Shown: in pieces, positions 25,233-38,156 of the stretch | Layout of the letters: each line of letters opens with the position of its first letter | Numbering within the stretch: position 1 is the first letter of the stretch | DNA from: Kondoa malvinella | Taxonomy: Eukaryota > Basidiomycota > Agaricostilbomycetes > Agaricostilbales > Kondoaceae | Assembly (NCBI GenBank): GCA_039545315.1 | Contig: BCIM01000002.1 | Span: forward strand, 151,369 to 215,368 | DNA: 64,000 bases | Reading direction: 5' to 3' | Made by a program: the position numbers and the translations under genes | Notes under the pieces: generated by a model | What the model was told of the DNA's origin: nothing | Database searches by the model: none | Seen by the model: the letters and a program-made list of their open reading frames with translations, nothing else

Positions 25233-25900
25233 TTCCTCCTTTCTTTTGATCATATCTGCCAGTTTTGCATTATCTTCCGCTTCCAACTCGTCGTATATCG
25301 ATGACTTTTTCGAAGCGAGAGATCCTCTGAACTTGCGGACGGCGATGGCATGTGGTGATGGAAGCTGATCAATAATGTGCTTGTCGTGCTGGTATGGATC
25401 TAGTACTGTTGATTCGGCCATCACTGATAGCTTCATCAGCTACAGCTCGGTCAAAGCATCGAGACTCACTGGTGTTTGGTTGCTTTTTGTCTTTCTTCTT
25501 CTTCCACCTATACAGCAAGAATCCAGATATCACCAGTAATATCACAAAGACGCTCGAAGAGACTGAAGCGATGGTTGTTATTATCGGAACACTGAGGCCG
25601 GAATAGGTTTCCGTTGAGGCTGATTGCGCTATTGGACTTGCTTGGGGCGATGAGTCGAAAGAGGATATAGATATGGGCGAAGGTATTGCGCTTGGTGAAG
25701 CAGGTATCGAGTCTAGAAAGCTTGAAGCTGAAGAGGGTGAAGGTAGAGCGAGGCTGTCGGTAACTGGTATCTGTAAGTCGGAGGGATGCTCTCGCCGAAG
25801 TATCTGGTATCTTATCAGTACATTGTAATGCTCTTGAACTCGCCTTTACCTTGTTATGCCTTGCCCTCCTAGATTGAGAAAACGAGCTCTTGTCGAGCAT
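25221..25900 (-). CDS. Small single-pass membrane protein with Ser-rich ectodomain
   Basis: Spliced reading: MLDKSSFSQSRRARHNK, then a Ser/Pro/Ala-rich region (SLALPSPSSASSFLDSIPASPSA). One transmembrane helix follows (SVPIITTIASVSSSVFVILLVISGFLLY), flanked by RWKKKKDKK, then about 80 cytosolic residues ending AKLADMIKRKEESRT-stop. The plan resembles Mid2/Wsc-like or fungal mucin-type sensors, but there is no obvious signal peptide or Cys-rich domain. Two introns join the parts in phase (about 25764-25850 and 25427-25474). I assign no function. Its last 12 coding bases overlap the RFT1 CDS end in tail-to-tail orientation. Confidence 0.6.
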
Positions 25901-26147
25901 TAGGTATAGTGAATCAAAAGAGTGTCGGTTATATCAGAAAGGACAGTAAAGGTAGTTATATAGTTTTTTGTGTATAGTTCAATGCAAGAGAAAGCAAAAA
26001 GCGCTTCCTTCGTCCTTGAAGTCGTTCCATTTTCCACGTTTCCAGAGACTAGCAGAAGACCATCGAAGGCCACTCAAGCAGGTCCAAGGGATCACATCAA
26101 ACGCGACAGTGAATCAGAGGCTAATGCATTACATGAGACTTTGACTA
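25901..26147. other. Region between membrane-protein gene and NST1 3' duplicate
   Basis: Short stretch with an AT-rich start; no supportable gene. It likely holds the promoter of the minus-strand membrane-protein gene. Confidence 0.35.
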
Positions 26148-26431
26148 ATATGCGCTGAATGTGAGCAAGACAGAAGATGGCCCATCCCGAACAATGTTGA
26201 ACGCTCCTGCACCATTCGCATGATTTGCTGGCATCGCGCAAGAGGCGAGCACTGGCAAAACAAGGTCAGAATGCTTGCATCCAGAAAAGAGGAAAGGTTG
26301 ACTCACTTTCGTTGATATCTGGCACCGATGCGAACTTTGAGACAAGCAGCAGTATATCAGTAAGGCGAACCGAGGTTGGAAGATAAGCTCACGTCTGCAT
26401 AGGTCTGTAAAAGTACTCGATAGACCTCTTG
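26148..26431 (-). pseudogene. Duplicate of the 3' end of NST1
   Basis: This segment matches 27847-28122 closely, including exon pieces ([38 protein letters not shown]) and the intervening introns. The reading still ends with a stop at the equivalent place (TAG instead of TGA). Similarity ends abruptly at the 5' side, near 26431. No NST1 body is attached, so it is a gene-end fragment, possibly now serving as 3' sequence of the HExxH gene upstream. Confidence 0.85.
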
Positions 26432-26545
26432 TGTCTTGCCCTCGCAGCAAAATAGCATCCAAACTTGTACTAGCTGTATCATAGACGACAACGACCTAAA
26501 TCTCAATAATACAGTACAACCAATCAAATATACATCTCTCCTCAT

Positions 26546-27707
26546 CTAAGCTACCCACCCTGGCTTACTGCTTCCTCCAGTGACAAGAGATGGCTCCGTG
26601 AAGCGGTGGGTCTGATCTGCACCAAGCTCGAGACGATCCATACTCTCGTCTAGCTTATCGAGAGAGATGTTGGGAGGAGCCGAATGGCTTTTCGGAAGGC
26701 GGCCTTTCAGTGGTGAATCTAAGTGCCGGTCATCCAGACGAGAGGGCATATGCGAAGACGGAGAACGAAGAGCTTGACTTTCTTCTTCTGCGCGAGTCCC
26801 TATACATGCTAGAAGTCGCATTGGCGAGGCGAACCGACGATTGAGGATGTCGGTTGCATAGTATTGCGGTAGGTGGGATAGATCGCGCAGGAAGGGCGAG
26901 GGGAGAGGAGCGGTAAGGGCTGAGTCGTAGAAGCGGATAGCTTCTCGATTGTCTGATCAATCAGTTAGAATGATAAGTCTGCACGCGGAAACAACACATA
27001 CTGATGAGATGAAACGTATTTGTGCGAAGGTCTAATCCCAATACCCTTGCGACTCCCCTCATATCTTTTCCACTCCCTCGGTAAAATAAGCATAGTAGTA
27101 CGAATCCAAAGAGTATCCTTTCGATCACGTACCCTCGCTCTCCGCATTCTGGATTTGGATCCAGAAAACAACCAGATAGTGCAGTTGACATGCCTTGAAT
27201 AGACTGGATTCGGCGCGAGGGAGGAGATCTTTGGGAGCCGAAGAAGAATTGCTGCGTCGCATGCATAAATTCGTGGTAGAACGTTTGCAGAAAGATAAGT
27301 CTTGCTGAAGCATTGTCCGCATGTCGGGCAATCTTGCTCTCTTCCAGGTATGCGCTGAGTGAATAATCGAGTTCTATGATGGGGCGTTCTCCGGCCATGC
27401 TGAGCATAGTCTGACCGTAAAGGTAGTCGGTTGACCTTGTAGTGTTCAGTCGATCAAGGTCGACCTGCGAAAACTTTTCCGTTAAGAAGTAGATCAACGC
27501 TTCTTTCGCCTTGGGCCATCGCGCGTCGCTGAGTTCGATCGGTACCGGAAGGTCCAGGGAAGCGACTGTTAGAGTGGCCAAGAGTCTGTCCTTGGCCAAT
27601 AAGTTTGTTCGGAAGTTGTCCAGTAGACTCCGAGTTTCCTCCAGAGGATCTAGGTCGCCTAAAAGATCCTGCTCACGGCTGAATCCAAGCGATATGGCGG
27701 GAAGCAT
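26546..27707 (-). CDS. HExxH-motif protein, putative zinc-dependent peptidase-like fold
   Basis: The frame starts MLPAISLGFSREQD and is open for most of its length. The core is LQTFYHEFMHATQQFFFG, an HExxH zinc motif (HEFMH). About 35 residues later is PECGERGYVIERILFG, whose Glu residues could be the third ligand, as in gluzincin-like folds. One intron (near 26954-27000) leads to a C-terminal part with NREAIRFYDSAL and a Ser/Pro-rich tail. No signal peptide is seen. I know no named family for it. The gene lies exactly between the true NST1 3' end and its duplicate. Catalytic activity is inferred only from the motif. Confidence 0.65.
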
Positions 27708-27843
27708 AATTTGGTCGTTGAGGTTTATCGTCTGCTAGATTGATTCAAACAAAACTATCAAGCTGCTTTTCATCATAACCAGACCAGTCTGCAATGATCG
27801 CATATCCCATCGAGGCCAGATTGTTATACGATGCATACGATAC

Positions 27844-30800
27844 TCAATATGCGCTGAATGTGAGCAAGACAGAAGATGGCCCATCCCGAACAATGTTGAA
27901 CGCTCCTGCACCATTCGCATGATTTGCTGGCATCGCGCAAGAGGCGAGCACTGGCAAAACAGGCTCAGCATACATATAGAGAAGAGGAAAGGTTACTCAC
28001 TTTCGTTGATGTCCACAGATGCGAACTTTGAGACATTCATCAGCATACCAGTAAGGCGAATTGAAGTTGGAAGATAAGCTCACGTCTGCATAGGTCTGTA
28101 AAAGCACTCGATAGACCTCTTGAGCGGTATGCTGGAATCGTTGAGTTGCTTCGCTGAGTTGCAAGCAAGCGACTCCCGCTCGTGCCTGTCAATGCAATGA
28201 GCCTAGAAATGTACCAGGACTGTGGGCTTACTCGGATGATATCGTTACGACTCGGAGCAGCGGGTGCAGCAGCAGCGGGAGCAGACCAAGTCTGATCTCC
28301 CCACATTGCGCCGCCGAAAGATGATGACTGGAATGAAGAGGATTGCGCGGGCGAAGAAGGAGTGTCTGAGGTATCATCGTAATCATCTAGGAGAGCAGAG
28401 CTGCCGAGTATCGGCGGTGGAGAAGGCGAGCGCAAGCTGGAACCAGATGATGCCGGCTTGTCGTCATCTTGTGATTTAGGAGGACCAATTGGTTGCATTG
28501 TCGATATGCCGTTCGTCTTCTCGTGCAGAGAAGCTCGTCTTGGGCCAATAGCACCAGGAGTGTTGGGTTGTTCTGCGCTGACCTTGCGTTGAACTGGCTG
28601 CGAACCGAGATTGAGCGCTGCCAAAGAAGATGCTGCAGCTCCGACAGGGCCTGGAGCTGTTGAGTGCGACCTAGGAGGAGGTCCGATAGGCGACATTCCA
28701 CTCGTTGGTGTCGGCGCAAAGCCTCTGCCAATGGTACTTGGCGTGTTCATGCCAGAGTTCTGCTGCTGCTGGGCAAACGGAGCTCCAAGAGATGACATGC
28801 CATACTTGTTTGACTGGGATCCGCCAGGCGAGCCGATACCGATGGGTCCAAAGCCATTGGCAGGTCGGTTGGCAGAGACAGGCGAATGTGATGGTCCAGC
28901 CAGAGGAGGCTGCATCTGCTGATAAGAACCCGCTGATGAAGGTGGTCTTCCAAAGGGTATTTGACCAGCTTGCATGTTTTGCATAGAGCGAGCGGACGGC
29001 ATTCCGCCAGGAGGCATTGGAGGTCGAATTTGAGATGTCGATGCAGAAGGTGAGGTCGGTCCAGGACCGCGATAGCCTGGTTGAGGAATATGCATCGGGG
29101 GCATGGAACCTTGCATGCCAGCTGAGGGAGGGCGCATCATCAGAGGCATTTGGTTGCTTGAACCAGCCTTTGGCCCTCCAATGTTGATGGGCTGAGCTTG
29201 ACGGGAGTCTCGAAGAGCTTTGGGACCAGCAGGGTGGATCTTGCTTGATGAAGCTTGTCTGTTGGCTGCTGCTGTTCGAGCGGCTGCTGCAGTCGCCGCT
29301 GCAGCAGTGGCAGCAGCTTTGACTCGCTGTGCTTCTCGTTCAGCTTCCTCGCGCTCTTGCTCCTCTTTCCGCTTGGCTGCTTCCTTGGCCTCACGTTCAG
29401 CTCTAACAGCTTCTTTGCGAGCGGCAGCTTCTTTGGCCAGGCGTTCCTCTGTGTGAAGCAAAGAAGGTAAATCAGCTTGAAGGTAGGATAGATCGCTGTC
29501 GACGCACTCTCGGCCTTCTCCTTTGCTTTCAGCTCTTTCTCCTTTGCTTTGTTCTCGCGCTCAAGTTTGAGCTTGTTCTCTTTCTCGCGGCGGGCATCAG
29601 CTTCTTTCTGCACTCGTTTCCGCTTCTCTTCTTCTCGACGCATGGCTTCGAGCTCTTTCTGACGCTTCTGCTCTTCAGCCTTCTTTTGTTGTTCGGCAGC
29701 TCGCTTGCGGTCCTCTTCTGCTTTTGTGACCAAAGCAGCTTTAGCAGCTTCTTCGGCGGCAACGCGTTCTTCTTCCCTACGTAGACGCTCGGCTTCTTGT
29801 TTCTCCTTTTGCGCCCTGTGAACATACTTTAGGTATTGTGTGCCAACCTTGAGCTGATACGCACTTCTTCTTCTCTTTCTTCTTCAATGCATCTTTGGCT
29901 TTCTTGGCGTCTCGGTCAGCAGCAGCACGATCTTCAGCTTCGAGCTCGAATAACAGCTGTTGCTGCCTTTCTTGAGCGACCTGTAAGGTGTGGTGGTTAA
30001 GCAACATGGCTAGCCATGTCGACAACACTCTCTTACCTTCTCTCTGTAAGCTTGAAGTACACGCTGTTCGAACATGCGGGCGGCAAAGATTTGGAACATG
30101 CGGCGACCTTCTTCCATGCGCTGATCGTCCGTGATGATCTCTTCCTCATCTTCATCGTCCTCATCCTGTTCGTCAAAAGCAGCAGTTAGCATTGCGCATG
30201 CAAAGGCTCTCCAGACGAACCTCTTCTTCGTCTTCCTCGTCTTCATCCTCCTCGTCGTCTGACGCAATGTAAGCACACAGCACGATTGGGCAAATATCAA
30301 AAGAACGAACCATCGTACTCTTCATCGTCCTCTTCCTCATCTTCTTCAAAGTTGAGGTGTTCGGCGGCTTCTCGCTCTCGCTGAATACGCTTGTCCGCCA
30401 GCGATTCCATCATCTCCAAGAACTTCTGACCATCATTCTTGAGCAAATCATCGGCAACAGTGAGGATCCCGCCTTTAACAGCGAGCGAGTTGGTAAAGTT
30501 GAAGAAATCGCCTTTTCCCGCAGGATTTGTAGCTGGGGCAGATTTCTTGGGTGGAGGAGCAGTGACGACTTGCTTGTTGGCATGAGGAGCAGGCATAGGA
30601 ACAGGTTTGCCATTGCTAGCAGTCTTGACTGGTGCTTGACTTGGAGGAGCAGGCGATTCTTCAGATCCGGATTCTTCATATTCGCCTTCGCTGTATTCTT
30701 CCTCTTCCTCGTCCTCTTCATCCTCTTCTTCTTCATCGTAGGACTCTTCCTCTTCTTCCTCTGATTGAGGTTGAGTTGAAGCGGGTGTATGATTGTGCGA

Positions 30801-32750
30801 ACATTTACCGCCGTGGTGATGATGGTGATGTGGGTGATGCGGACAGGATGGGTTATGCTTGTGATTGCCTGCCTTCTTGTCTGCTGGAGGGTTCTTGGCC
30901 GGAGGAGCTCTTTTGTTGGCTGCATTGGCCGCTATAGATTTCTTTTGCCCCGCGGTTTGGGCAGGAGCAGCTGCTGGTACTGGTGGAGGATTGTAGTCGA
31001 CGCTGCCAGGGAAGGGACCAGGACCAGGCGGTGGAGGAATAGCGCCATTGCTCGACTTGTGCCGTTGTTGATGGAAAGCGTATGATTCGAGTTCATCGTA
31101 GTAGGCATCGTACAGCACTTCGAGCTCTTCTTCGATCGCACCACGCTTTCTACCACACACTGCACAACTGCATCCATGCCTTTGCTGCTCTTTCATTTTT
31201 CGCAAAACAGACTCTTTCTCCGTCTTGACCAACGCTCGACGCTCTCTTTCCGGTAAAGCCAACCAGAAATCCCTGATCCGCTCTCTTTCTGGGTTGCTGG
31301 TAGTCGCGACTGTGCTTCCGCTAGCAGCTTGAGCACCATTACGAAGAGTAGCAGCTTGTGCCTGTTGCGCTTGAACACGGGCAGCATTCGCCGCAGCTTG
31401 AGCTTGAGCAGCGGCATTCGCAGGTCGGACAGAAGCAGGTTGAGCATTCGCATTTTGTTGACGAGCTTTTCCGTTTCCATTCAATTGCGGAATGACGGGC
31501 ACAGCGGAACGAGTTGGGGCTGGAGGACCATTGGTCCGACGAGCTGTTTGCGTAGGCGGTTGCATGGCAGCTTGCATCGCTTGCGCTTTCTGCTGTTGAA
31601 TAGTCTGAGGTTGTCGCATCTGTTGTTGACCAGCTTTGCCTTGCGTTGCATGTTGCGGAAGCTATATAAGTGTTTTTGAGCAAGTTGCTAAAGACAACAG
31701 TCTTCGGATACAGACCTTCGCTTTCTGCCTTGCAGCAATAGCTGCCTGTTGCTGTCTCATGCGCTCATGCTCATCCTCTGAATCCTCTTCCTCAGATTCG
31801 CCCTCTTCCTCTTCTTCAAGCGAGCCTTCTTCTTCGCTGTCGAGCTCTTCTTCTTCCTCTTCTTCTTCATCCTCATCATCAAGATACTCGTCTTGATCGT
31901 TCGAGCCTTGATGCGGATGATCAGGATGAGGATGAAGCGGTAAAGGTAAAGTGAAAGAGCCAAGAGGAATAGTCGCGGTCGCTGCGCCGTTCGGTAAAGT
32001 GCCATTGACGGCCGCACCACGGAAAGGCATTTGCTGTTGTCCATTAGCCCCAGTGGGAGGTGCGACGCCTAGAGCAGCCCATCCGGTAGATTGAACGACT
32101 TGAGCCAATTGTTGAGCGGCTTGATGCATTTGTTCCGGAGTAAGGTTGAGCGCTTGAGCAGCTGCTCCAGCTTGACTCGCGGTTACGCCTACACCAGGAG
32201 AAAGTCCCGCAGCTAAAGGCAAAGCATTCTTGATGAAGGATCTGAGGTGGGCCGGAAGCGATTGCCAGTATTGATCATCTCCTTCTACACCATTTCGACC
32301 GTTCGTCCCTGGTGCACCAGCCAAAGCAGCAGTCGCAGCAGACTCTATTTGTCGATACAGGTCATTGGCAGTGGCCAACAATTCGGATTGGGTCGCATGC
32401 GCATTGAAAGAAGGGAAACCGGCGGCTACCGCAGCAGCTTGAGCAGCAGCAGCTAAGCTAGACGCAGCTCCACCAGGCGCAAAAGAGTCAATGTCATCCA
32501 AGCCAGGCAAATCATCGTCCTCTTGCGCGCCATAACCTTGATAGGGTTCAGCAGCACTGTTGTTGGGTCTTTGCTGAGCAGACTGATGCGACATGGGAGG
32601 AGCAGCGACAGGTTCTTGCACAGCGGACGACATCGTGCCAGCCGCAGCAGCATTGGCAGCTTGCTTGTTCTTCTTTTTCTTATTCTTCTTGCTGGATTTG
32701 CTCATTGCAACAGGTTGAGCCACTGCAGGCGCAGGTTGGCCAGAACTCAT
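27844..32750 (-). CDS. NST1: NST1-type stress response protein
   Basis: NST1 is a fungal protein linked to salt tolerance. The start [30 protein letters not shown] gives a lysine-rich N-terminus. The family core is [65 protein letters not shown]. Next come a His-rich stretch ([12 protein letters not shown]), long acidic runs, [45 protein letters not shown], and [28 protein letters not shown] long charged coiled coil of E/K/R/A repeats follows, then a Pro/Gly/Met-rich tail. The last exons read [34 protein letters not shown] and end [22 protein letters not shown]. About 1,500 residues. The 3' end is duplicated at 26148-26431. An in-frame upstream Met (near 32882) is less likely. Confidence 0.92.
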
Positions 32751-34202
32751 TTGAACAGAATTGATGAGAGAGAGATGCGAGAGCCCGTCTGCCAAATCGT
32801 GCACAAGACATGCATGAGCATAAATTCCCCGCTCTGGCAACAAGACACCGAGGTCTGGACCAGTGTGTTGCTCATGGCTCAACTCACCAATCAGTATCCG
32901 TGATTCTACAGATACTCAAAAGACAGATTCTGGTATAATATTTGGTCGACCCGGCTCAAGAACAAGACTCGTGAGGGTGGGAATTTTTGGTCGCAAATGC
33001 ACTCGCCAGCACGTCTAGTAGTCTCGTACTGTCTATGAGAGTAATCTCTGAAGGATCATCAGGCATACTGGTGCAATAAATCGCGTTCATGCTAAACGCA
33101 AAGTGTCAGGTGATCAGCCTTACGGTGTTCGAAAGTCGCATTACAGGTCAGCATTATTGACATATAGATCAAGCCTCACTGCCAGACTGTATTGCGGAGC
33201 TTTGAAAGTTCATGAGAGTGGTAGTCGATGCCAAGATTTGTGAGCTCGTACATTTACTTCGCATAGAAAAGAACAGCTGAGATGCTCGTCAGGAAGTACC
33301 AGCAGACGTGCAGATGTACTCGAACAGAACGTTCCTTCGCATGATAGCTGAAAATCCGTTGGCTTACTAGGACTGTTGGTTTGCGGAGAAACATAAAACC
33401 GCTATTGGTACAAGCGCACGCAGATGTGGTAGTAGACTGCAGTGAGCAACTACATGTAAAGATGGAGTGTAGCCAAGAACGACCGAGAGTTGAGGCATAA
33501 AGAAGAGGTCTGGCCGCCGTAGATAAGAGAATCTCAAGGAGGCGAAGCAGCCAGAGCATGACAGGTGTCGATATTATTTGGTCAGACCAAGGTAGATGAG
33601 AGTTGGAGGAGAGATCCACATTTTATGAAGCAGACAAAGCGTCAAAGAAGCTAATGGAACTTGAAGTCAAAAGCGAGTGCAAGACCACGACCGTTTCGCT
33701 TGACCGGAAGAAGTGCGCTACAGCAGAGAGAGAACAGAGAATCTGAGACTTCCATCAGGAAGGCCAGAGCAGGCAATGACTTGTTGCGAGCCTTTCATTC
33801 ACTGTCTTGAGCGGATTTTATCGGTCCTCACATTGCCTGCTGATAGATACTAAGGCACATCGCATGACCATATTGTATCAGACATACAAAAGGAATGCCA
33901 GATGGGCGTTGTACACCAAGAAGCTGGCGGCTGATAACTTCTTGACTTCACACACCAATCAGACGATTCGGGAAACCATGAATTTCGCTCAGAAGAGGTA
34001 GTCTTGACAGTCTTGTGCACCTGACGACGCTGCGTACACTCCCTCTTCTGTACAGCGATCACTCGCTTTGTTCTTTCTTGACTCGCTTTTTGTGACGCTC
34101 GCACCCGCTTTTGTCTTGCCGAGGGAATCCCAAAGCGCAAGAACTCTGTAATTCCCTCCTCTCTTTATCGCGTGCTACGATCTGCTCGTCCTGCGAAAAA
34201 GT
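32751..34202. other. Long intergenic region between NST1 and the disordered orphan gene
   Basis: About 1.45 kb between divergent genes. No frame with domain content or consistent splicing was found. It holds the two promoters; an undetected non-coding RNA cannot be ruled out. Confidence 0.45.
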
Positions 34203-37200
34203 ATGCAAGCCAAATTATCTTCGTTCGCTTTCGCTTCGTCGGTTCAAGTCGAGTTCGTCAGCCAAGAAGCAGCGAACGCCATCACCTCTCGCAACAGACC
34301 AATTTCAGTCTCGCCAGATGTACTGGCAGTGATCAACGCTTTCTGCAACGAATTCATCTTCTTGAGCACATCTGCATGCACGACGAGCGAGAATGATATA
34401 CCCAGCACACCTACCGCGGCTCTTTCAGTCGGAGCTAATCTAGCTGTACCGTTCACTACGGAGTGCTACAAGAGCAGAGGTCTGCTAAGGGGTCAGTCTG
34501 CGTTCATCGTGCACAAGATCGGCTTAGCTGATTGCTTCTCTGATGTAAAGTCTTGCCGAATGTATTGGGCAAGAATTGCGTGTGAGCAGATTGCATTCCT
34601 CCCATCCTGAACAGTCTCTGATCGTGTTACTCAGCCTAGAAGCCGAGCTTGCTCTTCGCCAGCTGCTCCGCTCGTCAGCGGGCAGGAGCGCACTGAAGGA
34701 CGACACAGCACTTCTCCGAAAAGATTCTCTCGCTCCTTCTTCCCAGACCGAAACTGGCAAAGTCAATGTTAAATCAGCATGGACAGAACTTCGACTCTTC
34801 TGCGGCGAGCTTTTGCAAAACTCGGCAGACTTGGCAGATGGATCAAGCGAGTTGTCTCGATGGGAAATTGTCGAAATTAAACTCAAGTCGGTTCAATACT
34901 TTCACGACCTGCAGAATACCGTCCTGGAGAAGCTACAGAGCTCGCCGGACACTCACCAGACTTCACTCAACCTTACTCCCGCTTTGGCAATCTATGTATC
35001 GACTGCTTTGGGCTACTTGGTGGAGCAGATATTGCTGTTTGTAGCAAGAGTTGTGGAGAGGGATTCACGAATCGAAGAAGCTGGCTTGCGTCATTTGTAT
35101 GAAGCGGCGAAAGAGAATGATAGCTTTTGGGATTTCTTCGAAGTGAGCTCTTCTGTTCAATTGAGATATGACTCGCTCTGACAGTTGCGCAGGGCACACG
35201 CACAAAGTCTATACTCGAAAAAAAAGTGGCTCAACTTTCCAGACGGCAAAGCATCACTCGAGGTGGTCCACGACGCCAACCAAGCATCCGCCGGGCCGAT
35301 ACGACGGCATCAGTCTCTACTGCCTTCTCTCTTGATCTGTCCAGCTCCATTCCCGACACTTCAACACCTCAAAGCGGTAAATTTCGCAAGTCCATCGACT
35401 CTCAAGCTACCCGCTCCACTACACAGTCGAGCCTGGCTATACCTACAGGTTGTCAATCAGACGAGTACAGCGTGAGTCTCTTTCTTCCCTTGTGACTCTT
35501 CCCATTTCTCTGTACGCCCAAAGGGGCCCAAGCGCACTAGCGTGGAATGCTCGGATCTTTGTGCAATGTTCGCTTCTGACTTTTCTCCTTCTTTCCAGGA
35601 CGATGAAGATAATGCTGGCGATTTTGACCAGTTGATGCACTCTGGCCAAACGTGAGTTCATATCACTGGCAAAAGTCATGCGGCTGATCATGCAAGGCTC
35701 AATAGCTTGAAATTCTCTATCACACCAGATCGTTTGATCTCCACTATGAATGTGGGTACACAGATGTTCTATGTGTATCAGGCTAACTGTCTTTTCCAGC
35801 CCAATTCAGCTACGAAGCGTTCGAACGGACAAGGCAAACCAGACCGCGGCATAGACATGAGCCCTCTTCCCTTCTCCAAGCTGGCTACACAAGCGCCAAA
35901 GACTCCTCGAGCTGGCACTCGTCTCACTGCTCGCAGCGGTATCAAAGAAGAGCCGGAAGAGGATTTGAGCGATAGCGATGAAGATTTGTTCACGGGCAGG
36001 AAGAAGCCAAAGAAGGAATCACTCAAAGATCTGCTGGATAGCGAGCCGTACGTCCTTCTCATCTCACCGCCTGTGACGTGTGCTGATAATGTCATAGACC
36101 ATGGACATCAGACCCAGCTCCAATGCCTGTGAAGCTAGCTTCTATCACCAACACAAAGAAGGGCGCAGCACATTCACGCAATCAAGACTCTATTGGCTCT
36201 TCTGACACGATGACTTCTTCTGCTTTATATCAAACCGATTCGTATGCTTCAGCAACACCTGCATCCGTGAAGAGGCGCGGACCAAAGTTGCAGCCAAAAG
36301 ACGAGACAGCGAGGCCAGCGCCATCTCGAGATCTGATGTGGGTGTTGTTGCTGTGCGTTTCTGTCCTGACTGTGCTGAAGTCGGTCTCGCAGTGACTTTT
36401 TCAATCAAGAACCTCCTCAATCCGGCTCTACTTCCACCACCATTTCGTCAGACCCGCCTTTACGAAAGAAGTCCAGCTCAAGATTTCGCAACCTTATGGG
36501 CAAGCTGACACCTGCGAAGGACGAAGCTGAGAACTACAATCCGAACGAAAGTCTCGGTCGAGCCTCCATGCAGCACAATACCTCTGCCGCGCCTTCTCAT
36601 AATCTGCCGCGTTCCATATCGCACAAGTCGATGCACTCAATGTCTTCAAGCCATGATTTCTCCGGTCCACCTCGCAGACAGGCTGTATCGACTGTCACGG
36701 CGCCTGTTCCATGTATTCCAAAAGTCTTTGATGGCGGAGCGATGCCCAGTCTAGCCACCCATAAGGCGAGGAAGACGTCTGTAGAGCATCCGCGTGCAGC
36801 ATCAGATTCGTCCTTGCTTCTCCCAGCTGAACCCCGCAAGTCGTCTCAATCCGGACATGCATCTGAGCGATCGGGATCTAGTGTGGACGAAGACAAGTAC
36901 AGTGCTCCATCTAGTAGGTTAGATGAGTATGCTGTCATTCGATCTAATGTTCTGTCTAGCTCGCAAAGGCTCGCTCAGTCCCATCACCACGCCTTCTGCC
37001 GCCGCTCAAACTCTACAAGCTGCCATACCTCTTCCGTATTCAACTAAAGCTACAAAGGAACCGCCTGCTCAATCTACCAATAACAGTTCTGACACACCTC
37101 ACATCAGCCGCGACTTGTCAAAGCCTTCTGAACGCGAAGAGAAGCCATCTCTTCCACCGACTCAATCAATTCCAATCATCCGAACGTCTAGCAGTAGCAC

Positions 37201-38002
37201 ATCACGAGATGAAACAACTCCAGAACGCAGGAGAACAGTCAAGAGGGTTCCGGTAGCGAATTCTGATGCTCCACCTAACGAAGGTACCAGCGCAAAGACT
37301 CTACCGAGGCGAGCTTATGCCTCTTCAGCTAATCGCGGCACTGCACCAGCTCCCGCTCCGTCACCCACAGAAGAGGTCTCCATGCTCGATTTGCAATCCA
37401 GCTCGCATTTGCCAGATCCGATCTCTGTACCAGCACGTACGACTTCTCTACAGGCAGCATCGCCTTCTGTAGGCGGTGATTCTACATCAGATCGTCAGTC
37501 TGTGTTATCGGACACACCTACTTCCCCGCCAATGCCAGCTCGCGATGTTACTCAAATATTGATGGCTTTGCGAGCACGGCTCGAGACAGCGAAAGACGTG
37601 TCGGAGTGTCTCCGAGAGGTGGATGATGCGCTATCGAGGCACAAGGAGACAGACTGTCAGGAGATTGCGGTTCCAGCAGAGTCAGCGAACCATCAAACGG
37701 ACGAAGCCCTACTCGTGGGTTACCTGCTTGGCGACGACGAAGGCATTCTTGCAGACTCGCCGGTACCGTCGTTAGATCTCGACAGCGCTTCAGGAGATTC
37801 AGGTAGCGAAGAGGACGTCGCTAGCCCTGCCGACTTCGCAGGTGATACCTCTTTCGAAGAGACCGGATGCCTGCCGCAGATGGACAGGATGTTGATAGGC
37901 AAAGCTCCGTCAGTCCGACAGCAAGGGCTGCATCTGACTTCGATGGAACATCATAGGGCGAGATTCGGGCTAGGAGTGCAAGGATTGCAAGGGGTCGCTT
38001 AA
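34203..38002 (+). CDS. Large, mostly disordered fungal protein with helical N-terminal domain
   Basis: The N-terminal part contains SPDVLAVINAFCNEFIFLSTSA and, after splicing, VLPNVLGKNCVLEAELALRQLL. This helix pattern resembles a histone-fold-like or other all-helical domain. Then LTPALAIYVSTALGYLVEQILLFVARVVERDSRIEEAGLRHLYEAAKENDSFWDFFE follows. The remaining 700 or more residues are Ser/Pro/Thr-rich, with acidic patches (KEEPEEDLSDSDEDLF), a short motif RDLIDFFNQEPP and basic runs. No catalytic motif is seen. At least seven introns are required (for example near 34495-34551, 34583-34633 and 36338-36392). The start Met at 34203 is the best available but unproven. The last exon ends GLGVQGLQGVA-stop. 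I do not recognise a named family. Confidence 0.6.
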
Positions 38003-38156
38003 GTACTGTTTGTCTAGTTTCCGGTTTCGGTGTTGTATGTGTAGTCTTCGATAACAATAGAAATGGAATGTAATAGTAACAGTTTCGACGACTTGCAATG
38101 TGACCCTCGACTAACACACCTCCTCTTACTAATACAAAGTACATGCCCATGTACAC

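Noticed and set aside
28264..31896. Long plus-strand frames opposite NST1
   Set aside because: They are shadows of the low-complexity NST1 coding strand, with Ser-, Phe- and Arg-biased translations.
32900..34200. Possible unannotated gene or transposon remnant between NST1 and the orphan gene
   Set aside because: No inverted or direct terminal repeats, no transposase motif, no open frame with domain content.
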